Shown here one piece after another: positions 24,390-33,255 of a stretch of DNA of 64,000 nucleotides. The notes beneath the pieces were generated by a model. That model worked only from the letters and a program-made list of their open reading frames with translations. It did not search any database and was not told where the DNA came from. The DNA is from JAIQFF01 sp963788505 (GTDB lineage Bacteria > Acidobacteriota > Terriglobia > Terriglobales > Acidobacteriaceae), in contig CAWBGY010000008.1 in assembly GCA_963788505.1 (NCBI GenBank), positions 124,001 through 188,000 on the forward strand, read 5' to 3'. Every line of letters starts with the position of its first letter. Position 1 is the first letter of the stretch. The position numbers were made by a program, and so were the translations under genes.

Positions 24390-25317
24390 ATCTTCGTCCA
24401 GCATCGTTCCCAAAAAAATTCGGGTGATCGGGGTTCCGCTCGACTTGGGACAGTCGCGCCGCGGCGTGGACATGGGCCCCTCGGCTGTGCGGGTGGCCGG
24501 GCTCGAGGCGCGCCTCGAAGCTCTGGGCCATGTGGTCGAGGATGCGGGAAATGTTTCCGTCGCTATCGCGGAGCAGAAGAAGGAAGGCGACCCACACGCC
24601 AAATATCTGAAGGAAATTACCGCCACCTGCACCAAGCATGCCGAGATGGTGATCAAGACCCTGGAATCGGGCAAGATACCGCTCGTGCTTGGCGGGGACC
24701 ACTCAGTGGCGGCGGGCACGGTGGCCGGGGTGGCAGAGTTCTATCGTCGCCAGAATCAGAAAATCGGATTGATCTGGATTGACGCCCACACCGACATCAA
24801 TACGCCCGAGAGTTCGCCCAGCGGGAACGTCCACGGCATGCCGCTGGCCGCGACCATGGGGCTGGGGCCTTCCGAGCTGGCCAACATTTTCAACTTCTCG
24901 CCCAAGGTGAGGCCGGAAAACTGTGTGCTGGTGGGGGTGCGCGACATTGATGCCATCGAAAAAGAGAATGTTCACCGCGCCGGCATCGGCGTCTTCACCA
25001 TGCGCGATATCGATGAGCGCGGCATGCGCACGGTGATGGAAGAGGCGCTGCGCATGGCCGGGCGCGGTACTGCCGGCTATCACGTCTCTCTCGATATGGA
25101 CTGGATCGATCCCGAGGACGCGCCTGGGGTGGGCACTCCGGTGCGCGGCGGCGCGACTTATCGCGAAGCCCACCTGGCAATGGAAATCATTGCCGACCAC
25201 GGCCGCATGCTGAGCTTCGAGATCGTCGAAGTGAATCCGGTGATTGACGAACACAACCGCACTGCGGACCTGGCGGTCGAACTGGCGCAATCGGCGTTTG
25301 GGAAGAAGATCCTTTAG
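24373..25317 (+). CDS. rocF: Arginase
   Basis: Ureohydrolase family, 314 residues; hydrolyses arginine to ornithine and urea with a binuclear Mn centre. Metal ligands are in GGDHSVAAGT, DAHTDIN and SLDMDWIDP. SGNVHGMPLA and VEVNPVIDEHNRTA are arginase-specific blocks. The Trp in DMDWIDP is unusual but occurs in related sequences. The start is preceded by a 17-bp duplication with an overlapping mini-ORF, which may couple or dampen translation. It is a lone gene; role in arginine catabolism inferred from family only. Confidence 0.93.
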   Translation: MTATTTSSSSIVPKKIRVIGVPLDLGQSRRGVDMGPSAVRVAGLEARLEALGHVVEDAGNVSVAIAEQKKEGDPHAKYLKEITATCTKHAEMVIKTLESGKIPLVLGGDHSVAAGTVAGVAEFYRRQNQKIGLIWIDAHTDINTPESSPSGNVHGMPLAATMGLGPSELANIFNFSPKVRPENCVLVGVRDIDAIEKENVHRAGIGVFTMRDIDERGMRTVMEEALRMAGRGTAGYHVSLDMDWIDPEDAPGVGTPVRGGATYREAHLAMEIIADHGRMLSFEIVEVNPVIDEHNRTADLAVELAQSAFGKKIL

Positions 25318-25327
25318 CCAGCAGTGC

Positions 25328-25446
25328 AGGCCCGTGTGGGTCGGACACTCCTGTCCGACGCTTTTGACCTGGACTTTGATTTTCCCGATCGGATGCCGAA
25401 AGATCAAAATCAAAATCGTCGGACAGGAGTGCCCGACCCACACGGC
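25328..25446. repeat. Intergenic palindromic repeat, GTGTGGGTCGGACACTC type
   Basis: CGTGTGGGTCGGACACTCCTGT pairs with ACAGGAGTGCCCGACCCACACG, with TTTGATTTTCCCGATC and GATCAAAATCAAAATC inside. It lies between the convergent arginase and exported-protein genes and could also act as a bidirectional terminator. Confidence 0.75.
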
Positions 25447-25451
25447 CGCAC

Positions 25452-26798
25452 CTATTTGTTCATGCAGGCCGGAATTTCAATATTTGCCGGACCGGTGAGC
25501 GGGCCGTAATTCATCTGGATCCCGCCGGCGCCGCTCGGATCGACCATCTCAATCCGCAACGGCAAGCCGGTATCCTTGGCCACGAACAGGTGCACCGTGC
25601 CCTGGGTTTTTGCGTTTTCGTTGTCGTAGAACTCATAGCCGTCCGCCATGGTGCCGTTCACGTTCTGGTCGCCAATGGGGTGCAGGTCGGTGAGGTTGGG
25701 GTTGGCTTGACTGCCCGATGCGTCGCTCGGCGGGAGGTCCCGGCAATGCCAGGAAAACATGTCCCGCTCCTTCTTCAGCATCCGGGGCGCTTCCGCGTGC
25801 GCCATTGCGACCCCAGCGGCAGTCATTCCTGCGCCGATCGCACCCATGGGTCCTTCCGCCGCGGCACGGGCCATCGAGGTCGCGGCCATGCGGTCCAACT
25901 CCGCCAGGTCGTGAGCTGCCTTTTCCGCGGCCTCCTTCAGTAATCGAGGCACCGCCGCCGAAGTAATCAGCGACGCCCCGCGGCCGTTTTGCACCACCGA
26001 CCGAATCTCCCAGTCATCCACCGTTCCCGGCACGTCCGTGGCCTGCATTTTGTAGTGCATGGTGTATTGGCGCGTATTGCCCTCGACGACCAATTCCCCC
26101 GGACTGAATATGCTCTGGGCCATCTGCGCCATTCGGGGATCACTGGTCTGCATGCTCATGACCATGTGATAACCGGGCTGGGTCTTCAGCCGCATGAATG
26201 AAGTATAGAGGGCGCTATCCAACGGAACGGTCACGCCGGCATGAGCGGGAATAGAGTTGGCTGAGCCCCCTGATCCACCTCCCCTTCCGGACCTCCTTGC
26301 GTTGCGTTGGGCCATCGAGGCTTGCATACGCTCCCGCATTTCAGGTGGCATGTTGGCCATCATTTGCTGCATCTGCTGCATTTGATCGGATGACATTCCC
26401 TGCGGCATTCCCTGCGGGCTCATGCCCTGGGTCATGCCGGATGACGCGTCTGGAGCCGAATCTTGAGTTGTGTTCGTATTTGACGCAGCCCCCGCATTCT
26501 CCGCCGCTGCGGCAGCATCTTTCTTCTTCGACTCCGCCGCCAGCATGGCTCGGACCACCTTGCTGCTGACCCCGGCCTGGTTCAGCGACTGCAGGCCGGT
26601 GGAGGAGAGATCGAATTGCGTGTCATTGGCGGCAATGGCCGCCACAATCGCCGTTTCCGCCATTCCAGATTTCACCATCTTGATGACGTCGGCATTGGTC
26701 AGGGGATTTTTCTGCTGCGCGGTCAGCGCAGGTAAGGTAAGAAGAACGATAGCGACGAGGCTTGCCAGTTTGAAGACTCGGGCGAATGACACTCCCAT
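25452..26798 (-). CDS. Exported protein of unknown function with Met/Gln-rich linker
   Basis: 448 residues from ATG 26798. The signal peptide is KLASLVAIVLLTLPALTA. Residues about 30-90 contain NPLTNADVIKMVKSGMAETA, a short helical repeat common in acidobacterial exported proteins. A low-complexity linker (GMTQGMSPQGMPQGM, QMQQMQQMM) follows, then a Gly/Ser stretch and a C-terminal domain of about 250 residues (for example YHMVMSMQTSDPRMAQMAQ and IEMVDPSGAGGIQMNYGP). No enzyme motif was recognised. It lies next to a CsgG-like gene on the same strand, with about 145 bases between. Confidence 0.75.
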   Translation of the reverse strand: MGVSFARVFKLASLVAIVLLTLPALTAQQKNPLTNADVIKMVKSGMAETAIVAAIAANDTQFDLSSTGLQSLNQAGVSSKVVRAMLAAESKKKDAAAAAENAGAASNTNTTQDSAPDASSGMTQGMSPQGMPQGMSSDQMQQMQQMMANMPPEMRERMQASMAQRNARRSGRGGGSGGSANSIPAHAGVTVPLDSALYTSFMRLKTQPGYHMVMSMQTSDPRMAQMAQSIFSPGELVVEGNTRQYTMHYKMQATDVPGTVDDWEIRSVVQNGRGASLITSAAVPRLLKEAAEKAAHDLAELDRMAATSMARAAAEGPMGAIGAGMTAAGVAMAHAEAPRMLKKERDMFSWHCRDLPPSDASGSQANPNLTDLHPIGDQNVNGTMADGYEFYDNENAKTQGTVHLFVAKDTGLPLRIEMVDPSGAGGIQMNYGPLTGPANIEIPACMNK

Positions 26799-26851
26799 AA
26801 ATCACCTCATACTTGAGCCAATGGAGCCGTGCTGCTCAGAAAGAAGAGGGC

Positions 26852-26879
26852 CGGAACGGGCGGGCTGCCGCCCGTTCGT
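26852..26879. other. Strong hairpin between two exported-protein genes
   Basis: GAACGGGCGG (26854-26863), loop GCTG and CCGCCCGTTC (26868-26877) form a perfect 10-bp stem. There is no T run. The neighbouring CCCTTCGACTTCGCTCAGGG belongs to a common dispersed repeat family. It may stabilise or terminate the CsgG-like transcript. Confidence 0.4.
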
Positions 26880-26942
26880 GAAAAGCCAAAAGCCGCGGGC
26901 GAGGGTCCCTTCGACTTCGCTCAGGGCCGGTCCGCGCCAGAT

Positions 26943-27935
26943 TTATTGCGTGACGGTTTTCACCTCGTCGCCGGTCTTGAAACCGCTGCCTGAAACCGTG
27001 GCGGCGACTGCCGAGATATCGTCGACATCCGTCACGCGTAGCACGCCGACTGCCGTCGCCAGGCGGCGAATCACTTTGCCGGTTGCCGGGTCCTTGATTT
27101 CCCTGGACACTCGTTCGACAGTCAGTTGGTCGCCCACCTTCACGCCGGCCTTCGCGCCGACATTCAGGATGATCTGTCCTCCGTCCACGGCCGCAATCAG
27201 TCCTTCAACCACGACGGTGCGCGCCACCAACTTGTCCTTGTCGGCGATCACCTCCGTGCTTGTCTTTTCCACTGCGGCCTTCACGGCTTCCCCGATGATG
27301 GTGTTCTGGAAATCGCTGCTGCCGAAGTCGGCATTACCGTTGCCGAAACCGTGCCAGTTCCCGCCGCCGCCCAGCAGTGAAGTGCTCTCCCGTTGGGACT
27401 CGCCGTGGCCTTCCGCAACCGCCAGAATTTCGCCCGTATCCACGTCAACCATGCGTGCTGTAAGGGATACGACGGCTTTGGATTTTTTGTGGCCGAACCC
27501 GCCCAAACCAAAACCACCCAGGGCCCCGCCCGCGCCGCCCAGGTTCAAGTTCTTGGTCTCGTTGCCGAACTCAGTGATACTGCCGACAATGATCGCGTCC
27601 ACTCCCAGGAGTTTTCCGATTTTGGCGGCGGAGTTGGGGTTGGCCCGGTCGCTGTTGGAAAAGTTCTGCTCCGTCATGATCTTGTCCAGAGCTTTCCGCT
27701 CAATCACCGAGTAAGTGCCATCCTTGACCAGATAGGTGACCAGCAGGTCGGAAATCCCCTTCCCGATGTCCACATCCTGGCCAAAAATCCCTGCGACGCC
27801 GCCATGCACCGTGGCGTAATCGAAGTCAAATATCGCAACCCGTTTCTTGCGGGGAGCGGCGGGCGCTTGCTGCGCGTATGCCGAAAGCAAAGAGAGAAGC
27901 AAAAATAGCGCGGCCAGAGACATTACCTTTCGCAT
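26943..27935 (-). CDS. CsgG/HfaB-family outer-membrane-associated protein
   Basis: 330 residues from ATG 27935, with GGGAAGGGAA upstream. Signal peptide MRKVMSLAALFLLLSLLSAYA. RVAIFDFDYATV, GKGISDLLVTYLVKDGTYSVIERKALDKI, LLGVDAIIVGSITEFG and LTARMVDVDTGEILAVAEG are typical of CsgG-like proteins of curli or holdfast secretion. A C-terminal domain of about 80 residues (ILNVGAKAGVKVGDQLTVER) resembles the FlgT C-terminal fold. No lipobox Cys is visible, unlike true CsgG. It probably has an envelope assembly or secretion role. Confidence 0.82.
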   Translation of the reverse strand: MRKVMSLAALFLLLSLLSAYAQQAPAAPRKKRVAIFDFDYATVHGGVAGIFGQDVDIGKGISDLLVTYLVKDGTYSVIERKALDKIMTEQNFSNSDRANPNSAAKIGKLLGVDAIIVGSITEFGNETKNLNLGGAGGALGGFGLGGFGHKKSKAVVSLTARMVDVDTGEILAVAEGHGESQRESTSLLGGGGNWHGFGNGNADFGSSDFQNTIIGEAVKAAVEKTSTEVIADKDKLVARTVVVEGLIAAVDGGQIILNVGAKAGVKVGDQLTVERVSREIKDPATGKVIRRLATAVGVLRVTDVDDISAVAATVSGSGFKTGDEVKTVTQ

Positions 27936-28079
27936 GACATGATGTTCCCTTCCCAAAGAGATCAGGACAAGAGACGCCCCGGTCCGGCTTGGCCGAGGCT
28001 AGCTCGGGGTGCAGTCCTGGTCAACCCGTACGGTATGACATTGTGCAAGAATGGAGGGGCCATATCAAGCCCCAGAGCC

Positions 28080-29279
28080 ATGAAAAAACTGCGTGTCGGC
28101 ATCCTCTTTGGCGGCCGCAGCGGGGAGCACGAAGTATCCTTGCTCTCGGCTGCATCGGTCCTTAACGCCATTGATAAGAACAAGTACGAGGTCGTGCCCA
28201 TTGGAATCACCAAGGAAGGCCGGTGGCTGACGGCTTCGGATGCTGAACTCCTGCTGCGGGGAAAAGGCGAGGCGGGAGGCTCCGCCCAGGCCCATTTGCG
28301 AGCGGGGGATCCTGAAGCCACCCCTGGGGCCGCCGTCCTGGCTACCGGGCAGGCGGTAGTGGTTCCGCCCGAACCTCAACGGCCGGGAGGCTCCCTGGCC
28401 CCCTTCCAGACCGAGGCGGCTTTGACCCGCCGGGCCAGCGACCGGGCCATCAATGTGGACATCATCTTCCCCGTCCTGCACGGAACCTTCGGCGAGGACG
28501 GAACTATCCAGGGATTGTTCGAACTGGCGGACATCGCCTACGTGGGCGCAGGTGTGCTGGGTTCCGCGGCCGGGATGGACAAGGACGTGATGAAGTCATT
28601 GTTCCTCGCCGCCGGACTGCCCATCGTCAAGCACGTCACCGTGCTGCGCAGTGACTGGGAAGCCGGACCGAAGAAGGTCCAAAAACTGGTCGAAACCAAG
28701 CTGAAGTATCCGGTATTCGTGAAGCCTGCCAATCTGGGATCGTCAGTCGGGATTTCGAAGGCGCGGGAGCGCAAGGAACTGGGCCCCGCGATGGAAGAGG
28801 CCGCGAAATTCGATCGCAAGATCGTGATCGAGCAAGGCGTGGGCGGCAAGAAACAGAAGGCCCGCGAGATCGAAGTTTCGGTGCTCGGCAACGATAGGCC
28901 TGAGGCTTCGGTGCCGGGCGAGATTGTTCCGGGCAAGGAATTCTACGACTACACCGCCAAGTATGTTGATGAAGGATCGAAGTTAATTATTCCGGCGAAA
29001 TTAAGCAAAGCCGAAACCGGAAAGATTAAGCAACTGGCCATCAGCGCATTCAAGGCCGTGGACTGTTCCGGACTGGCGCGGGTGGATTTCCTGATGGACC
29101 CTAAGAACCGGAAGATTTATCTCAACGAGATCAATACCATGCCCGGCTTCACCGCGATCAGCATGTATCCCAAGCTGTGGGCGGCTTCGGGGCTGGCCTA
29201 TCCCGATTTGATCGAGCGGCTGATCCGGCTAGGGCAAGAGCGGCACGAGGAGAAGAAGAGAAACCAGTACAGCCGGTGA
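28080..29279 (+). CDS. ddl: D-alanine--D-alanine ligase
   Basis: ATP-grasp ligase that makes the D-Ala-D-Ala dipeptide for peptidoglycan; 399 residues from ATG 28080 (the frame further upstream has no support). LFGGRSGEHEVSLLSAASV, FPVLHGTFGEDGTIQGLFE, YPVFVKPANLGSSVGISKA and YLNEINTMPGFTAISMYP cover the substrate, ATP and Mg sites. The VanA-like subgroup is suggested by length. An Ala/Gly/Pro-rich insert of about 45 residues near 65-115 (GKGEAGGSAQAHLRAGDP and on) is longer than usual. It is divergent from the CsgG-like gene with 144 bases between. Confidence 0.93.
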   Translation: MKKLRVGILFGGRSGEHEVSLLSAASVLNAIDKNKYEVVPIGITKEGRWLTASDAELLLRGKGEAGGSAQAHLRAGDPEATPGAAVLATGQAVVVPPEPQRPGGSLAPFQTEAALTRRASDRAINVDIIFPVLHGTFGEDGTIQGLFELADIAYVGAGVLGSAAGMDKDVMKSLFLAAGLPIVKHVTVLRSDWEAGPKKVQKLVETKLKYPVFVKPANLGSSVGISKARERKELGPAMEEAAKFDRKIVIEQGVGGKKQKAREIEVSVLGNDRPEASVPGEIVPGKEFYDYTAKYVDEGSKLIIPAKLSKAETGKIKQLAISAFKAVDCSGLARVDFLMDPKNRKIYLNEINTMPGFTAISMYPKLWAASGLAYPDLIERLIRLGQERHEEKKRNQYSR

Positions 29280-29281
29280 AA

Positions 29282-29497
29282 CTGTCATCCTGAGCGGAGT
29301 AGCTGCTTCGCTTTGCGAAGCAGCCGCGCAGTCGAAGGACCCCTATACCTGAATCGGCAGCCGGCGGGTCGGGACTACTCCACGAACCGGGCGGAAAGAC
29401 TCTCAGATGCGATCGTCAGTGCAACCTGTAGGGGTCCTTCGACTCCGCAGAATGATTCGCACGCGAATCATTCTGCTGCGCTCAGGATGACAGCCTC
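29282..29497. repeat. TGTCATCCTGAGCG-type palindromic repeat
   Basis: TGTCATCCTGAGCGGAGTAG near 29283 is mirrored by GCTGCGCTCAGGATGACAG at the right end. The interior has GCTTCGCTTTGCGAAGC, GTCGAAGGACCCCTATACC and its inverse GTAGGGGTCCTTCGACTCC. It occurs also at 33543-33900 and 39020-39250. It fills the gap between ddl and the convergent kinase gene. Confidence 0.8.
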
Positions 29498-29513
29498 TTC
29501 CGCTGGCTACCGG

Positions 29514-31364
29514 TCAGTGCCCCAGGAAACGCTCCAGCGCTTCCAGGTCTTTTCCCGCGAGGTCCGCGTACTTCTTGGCCCGGGCTGCATCCCTGTGCTG
29601 CATCGCCTCTTCCGCCTTGAACAGGTTTGTTTTCATGCTTGCCTGGTGGGCAACCATGTCGCCGCGAAGTCCGTAGCCGGCGGCGGCCTGCTCCTGTTGC
29701 AGACGATCCAGCCCGCTGTTGACCGCGGCAGCGCGGTTGGAAAGCTGGTCAACTTCGGTTTCCAATTCGTCCAGCGCAGCCGAATCGTTTGCGGCGCCGG
29801 GCGCGGCCATTCCGCTGTCGCCTTGCGAAGGCATCGCGGCATCGCCGGCCATGCCGTGGTTCCGGGCGGTCAACTTCTTCGTACGGGGATGGCTGGGCTT
29901 GGCCGGGGTCAAATCGCTTTGCTCCGGAGTCGCCGCCGACGGAGCCGGCGCTGGTTGCGTCGCACTCGAGGTGTCCACCGACGCGGTGGTGGCGACCGGC
30001 GCGGCTGGCGGTGCAGTCGCATCTGGACTCGTGGTTGCACCAGCCGCCGTAGCATCTGGAGCTGGCTGTTGAGTTGGCTGGACTGCGTCCGGCGACGTGG
30101 TATCCGCGCTCGTGGTGGTCGCGGACACGTCCGGGGCCTTCGCGCTTGTCTTGCTGATCCGGGGCACATAAATTCCAGCAACCACCAGAACGGCGAGCAC
30201 GATCAGGGCTCCAAGCGTCATGTATAGGCCACGATGACCGCTCGCCTGGGGAGGCGGCGGGATTGGCAGCGGCGTAGCTGGCGCGGGGTCGACCACCGCG
30301 CCTTGCTGTGCAATCGTGGCGGCGTTGGCTGCCGACATCGGAGTTGTAGCAGGCATCGGAGGCGAGGCCGGCGCCGGAATCGCCAGCGGCACCGTAGGCG
30401 CAATCAGCCCTGCCGGCGGATCCGGGGCACGACCGGCTGGTCTTTCCATGGTCGGCGAAGCCTCCCAAAAACCAGCCGGCACTTCGGGACCATCCGCCGT
30501 CGTCCCCCCCAACGGGGCCCGTGGGACGGTGGGTGCGACTGCAGAAGTCTTGGGCACGCTGCTCAACGCGTTGGCGAACGCGTCCGCAGTCTGGAATCGC
30601 TTTGCCGGTTCTTTGGCAATCGACATGAGAATAATTTCGTTGAGCGCCGCGGGTATTCCGGGATTCAGTTCGATCGGTGGCTTGGGGATGGCGTTGAGGT
30701 GCGCGGCCATGACGGAATACTCGGCACTGGCCACGAAAGGCCTCCGGCCAGTGACGAATTCGTAGAGGCAGATGCCAACGGAATACAAGTCGGAGCGCGC
30801 ATCCGTCGGGTCGCCCTTTACTTGTTCGGGCGACATGTAGCCGATCGAGCCCAGGGTGGTACCGGTCATGGTCAAACCACGGTCGTCACCGGAACGCGCG
30901 ATGCCGAAATCCATCAGCTTGATCACGCCCTGCGTCGTCAACATCATGTTGGCGGGCTTGATGTCGCGGTGAATGATGTGCCGCTGGTGCGCGTAGCTGA
31001 CCGCGCTCAACACCTGAGTGATGTACTTGACCGAGTCGTTGACCGGGAGAGGCCCCATCTCCAGCTTGGTCGCCATGGTGGTGCCTTCGACATACTCCAT
31101 CACCATGTACAGCTGGTTGTCCGCGGTGAAGGCGGTTCGAAGCGCGGCAATATTGGGATGATCGAGGCTGGCGGTGAGCTTGATTTCACGCTGGAAGCGA
31201 GCGGCCAGTTCGGGCGTTGCCGACAAGTCGGGGAGAAGAACCTTCATCGCTTCAATGCGGTCAGTGATCACGTTCCTGACCCGCCAGACCCGGCCCATCC
31301 CTCCGCTGCCTAACTCGTTGAGAAGCTCGTAATCACCGATCCGTTTGTTGGTTTGATCGCTCAT
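29514..31364 (-). CDS. Transmembrane Ser/Thr protein kinase (PknB-like)
   Basis: 616 residues. Complete kinase domain in residues 11-275: GSGGMGRVWRVRN, Lys41, HRDIKPANM (Asp134), LMDFGIARS (Asp152), GYMSPEQVKGD. A Pro/Ala-rich linker, one membrane segment GLYMTLGALIVLAVLVVAGIYV and an Ala/Thr/Pro-rich outer region follow. The last 100 residues are helical (LDELETEVDQLSNRAAAVNSG and on) and may form a coiled coil. No PASTA or propeller domain is seen, so the signal is unknown. It lies upstream of, and divergent from, the riboswitch-controlled ThrC operon. Confidence 0.9.
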   Translation of the reverse strand: MSDQTNKRIGDYELLNELGSGGMGRVWRVRNVITDRIEAMKVLLPDLSATPELAARFQREIKLTASLDHPNIAALRTAFTADNQLYMVMEYVEGTTMATKLEMGPLPVNDSVKYITQVLSAVSYAHQRHIIHRDIKPANMMLTTQGVIKLMDFGIARSGDDRGLTMTGTTLGSIGYMSPEQVKGDPTDARSDLYSVGICLYEFVTGRRPFVASAEYSVMAAHLNAIPKPPIELNPGIPAALNEIILMSIAKEPAKRFQTADAFANALSSVPKTSAVAPTVPRAPLGGTTADGPEVPAGFWEASPTMERPAGRAPDPPAGLIAPTVPLAIPAPASPPMPATTPMSAANAATIAQQGAVVDPAPATPLPIPPPPQASGHRGLYMTLGALIVLAVLVVAGIYVPRISKTSAKAPDVSATTTSADTTSPDAVQPTQQPAPDATAAGATTSPDATAPPAAPVATTASVDTSSATQPAPAPSAATPEQSDLTPAKPSHPRTKKLTARNHGMAGDAAMPSQGDSGMAAPGAANDSAALDELETEVDQLSNRAAAVNSGLDRLQQEQAAAGYGLRGDMVAHQASMKTNLFKAEEAMQHRDAARAKKYADLAGKDLEALERFLGH

Positions 31365-31520
31365 GTCAAAATCTCCCTGTTGGGGTTCTGGGAACGTAGC
31401 AAGCCGTCATCTTGCCGGGGGTAGGTGACTCGGTTCTCATCCGGAAAACCAGGGTCTAGCAAGACCATGATTATGCTCTGGCTGGTATTCGCGGGTCAAG
31501 ACGGTCATCCCCGTAGTGTC

Positions 31521-31681
31521 CTGATTCGGCGCTCTGGGCGCTCTTTGCGGCTTTTCTTTGCGAACTTTGCGGTTAAGAGTCTTGGATGACTCGGGCGAGA
31601 TCAAACCCTCTAGCGCAAAGGGCGCAAAGAAGGCCGCAGAATTCGCAAAGTTTAAGATCGGGCACTCAACTACCGTGATCG
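31521..31681. repeat. Long dispersed inverted repeat (CTTTGCG family), copy 2
   Basis: CTTTGCGG, TTCTTTGCGAACTTTGCGG on the left; GCGCAAAGGGCGCAAAGAAG and TTCGCAAAG on the right; centre ATGACTCGGGCGAGATCA. Same layout and orientation as 16719-16885. It lies about 75 bases before the SAM riboswitch. The region 31365-31520 shows nothing recognisable. Confidence 0.8.
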
Positions 31682-31756
31682 CAAGAGGCTTGACGAACTC
31701 CCTGCGCTCCCGGTACCATTCATTAAGTTTGCTCTACGGAGCAGACCTTGGATTTC

Positions 31757-31850
31757 ATGCAGAGTGGCTGAGGGACGAGCCCTACGAAGCCACGACAACC
31801 GGATCAGAATTCATTTTCTGGTCGCCCGGTGTCAACTCTCGCCCTGCAAA
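31757..31850 (+). promoter_or_regulatory. SAM-I (S-box) riboswitch aptamer
   Basis: The conserved S-box core is visible: AGAGTGG, TGAGGGACGAGCCCTACGAA, GCCACGACAACCGG and, after the third helix, CCCGGTGTCAACTC. P1 is TGCAG (31758-31762) with CTGCA (31844-31848). P2 is GTGGC (31764-31768) with GCCAC (31788-31792) and a kink-turn-like TGA/GAA pair. P3 is CCGGATCAGAA with TTCTGGTCGCCCGG. SAM-I aptamers turn off methionine and cysteine genes when SAM is plentiful. It is followed by an intrinsic terminator and by the ThrC-like gene. Confidence 0.88.
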
Positions 31851-31862
31851 GGGGGAACATGA

Positions 31863-31884
31863 GATTCGGGGTGCCGAATTTTTA
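31863..31884 (+). terminator. Terminator of the SAM riboswitch expression platform
   Basis: ATTCGG (31864-31869), loop GGTG, CCGAAT (31874-31879), then Ts to 31883. It lies 13 bases after the aptamer and about 100 bases before the gene, as expected for a transcriptional OFF switch. Confidence 0.8.
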
Positions 31885-31986
31885 GCATCTCGTTCCTCTT
31901 TTCCTCTATCCAGGGAAAGAGGATTTCGCGTTTCTGGGCGTTGTCCGACGGCTCGTCCCGCAGGCTGCTCCAAAGCGAGTAGCTCG

Positions 31987-33255
31987 ATGACCTACGAATT
32001 GCGCTGCCGGGAATGCGGCAAGAGCTGGGGAAACCAGCCCCGTTCCATCTGCGACGATTGTTTCTCTCCCCTCGAAGTTTTCTACGATTACGAGGCCGTG
32101 CGGCCGACGTTTACCCGTGAGCGGATCGCTCAGGGCCCAGCCAGCATGTGGCGTTATCGCGATCTGCTCCCTCTTCCTGCGAATTATCAGCCCACGGTTC
32201 CAGCCGGGTTTACCCCACTGCTCGAGGCGCCACGTCTGGCTCAAAAGCTGGGCGCGAAGCACCTCTATGTGAAAAACGACGCGGTCTGTCAGCCCTCCCT
32301 CAGTTTCAAGGATCGCGTCGTCGCAGTGGCTTTGTCCCAGGCCCGCAATTTTGGCTTCGATACCGTCTCCTGCTCGTCCACGGGAAACCTGGCGAATTCC
32401 GTGGCGGCGCAAGCTGCCCGCAACGGATTCAAGGCCGTGATTTTCATTCCGGCGGACCTCGAGCCCGCCAAGATTCTTGGCACCCAGGTGTTCGGCGCGA
32501 AGCTGGTGCGCATTTCCGGAAGCTATGACCAGGTCAACCGCTTGTGCTCGCAGATCGCCGACGAAAGGCCCTGGGGCTTCGTGAACGTGAACCTGCGTCC
32601 CTATTACGCGGAAGGCTCGAAAACGGTGGGCTTCGAAATCGCCGAACAGCTCGGCTGGCGGCTGCCCGATAACGTAGTGGTCCCTATGGCGGGTGGATCG
32701 CTGATTGTGAAGATCAAGAAGGCCTTCGACGAACTGGTCCTGCTGGGATTGGTGGAAGCCAAGCCGGTGAAATTCTTTGGCGCGCAGGCCACGGGCTGCT
32801 CTCCGATTTCAACCGCGGTGAAGGCCGGGAATGCGGATATCGAGCCGCAGAAACCCTCGACCATCGCGCGTTCGCTGGCCATCGGCAATCCCGCCGACGG
32901 ACACTACGCCATCAAGGTCATCACCCAGAGTGGCGGCTGGTCAGAGGATGTTTCCGATCCCGAACTGGTGGAGTGCATTCAGCTGCTGGCGGAGACCGAA
33001 GGAGTTTTCACCGAAACCGCGGGCGGCGTAACCGTCGGCACCGCGCGCAAGCTGTATCGCCAGGAGCGTATTTCACCCGGCGAGACCACCGTGCTCTGCA
33101 TTACCGGCAACGGCCTGAAGACCACCGATGCGCTCGCGGGCAAGTACGAACTCGAAGAGCCCATTGCCCCGAAGCTGGCCGAGTTCGAAAAATACATGGA
33201 ACGAACCCTGAATGCTCCCGAGAAAGAAGCTCCGGTCGCGGTGGAGGTTGGATGA
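31987..33255 (+). CDS. thrC: Threonine-synthase-like PLP enzyme under SAM riboswitch control
   Basis: 422 residues from ATG 31987; the open frame upstream is riboswitch and repeat. The N-terminal zinc ribbon CRECGKSW...CDDCF is found in one ThrC branch. The PLP Lys is in QPSLSFKDRVV (Lys108), the Ser/Thr-Gly loop is SCSSTGNLANSVAAQAA, and the Gly-rich phosphate site is VVPMAGGSLIVK. Family knowledge gives O-phosphohomoserine to threonine. However, the SAM-I riboswitch and the overlapping sulfur carrier gene argue (inference) for a role in homocysteine or cysteine synthesis, with the carrier thiocarboxylate as sulfur donor. Confidence 0.88.
   Translation: MTYELRCRECGKSWGNQPRSICDDCFSPLEVFYDYEAVRPTFTRERIAQGPASMWRYRDLLPLPANYQPTVPAGFTPLLEAPRLAQKLGAKHLYVKNDAVCQPSLSFKDRVVAVALSQARNFGFDTVSCSSTGNLANSVAAQAARNGFKAVIFIPADLEPAKILGTQVFGAKLVRISGSYDQVNRLCSQIADERPWGFVNVNLRPYYAEGSKTVGFEIAEQLGWRLPDNVVVPMAGGSLIVKIKKAFDELVLLGLVEAKPVKFFGAQATGCSPISTAVKAGNADIEPQKPSTIARSLAIGNPADGHYAIKVITQSGGWSEDVSDPELVECIQLLAETEGVFTETAGGVTVGTARKLYRQERISPGETTVLCITGNGLKTTDALAGKYELEEPIAPKLAEFEKYMERTLNAPEKEAPVAVEVG

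Noticed and set aside
31558..31986. Upstream extension of the ThrC-like gene
   Set aside because: This stretch is a dispersed repeat, a SAM-I aptamer and a terminator; ATG 31987 starts at the zinc ribbon.
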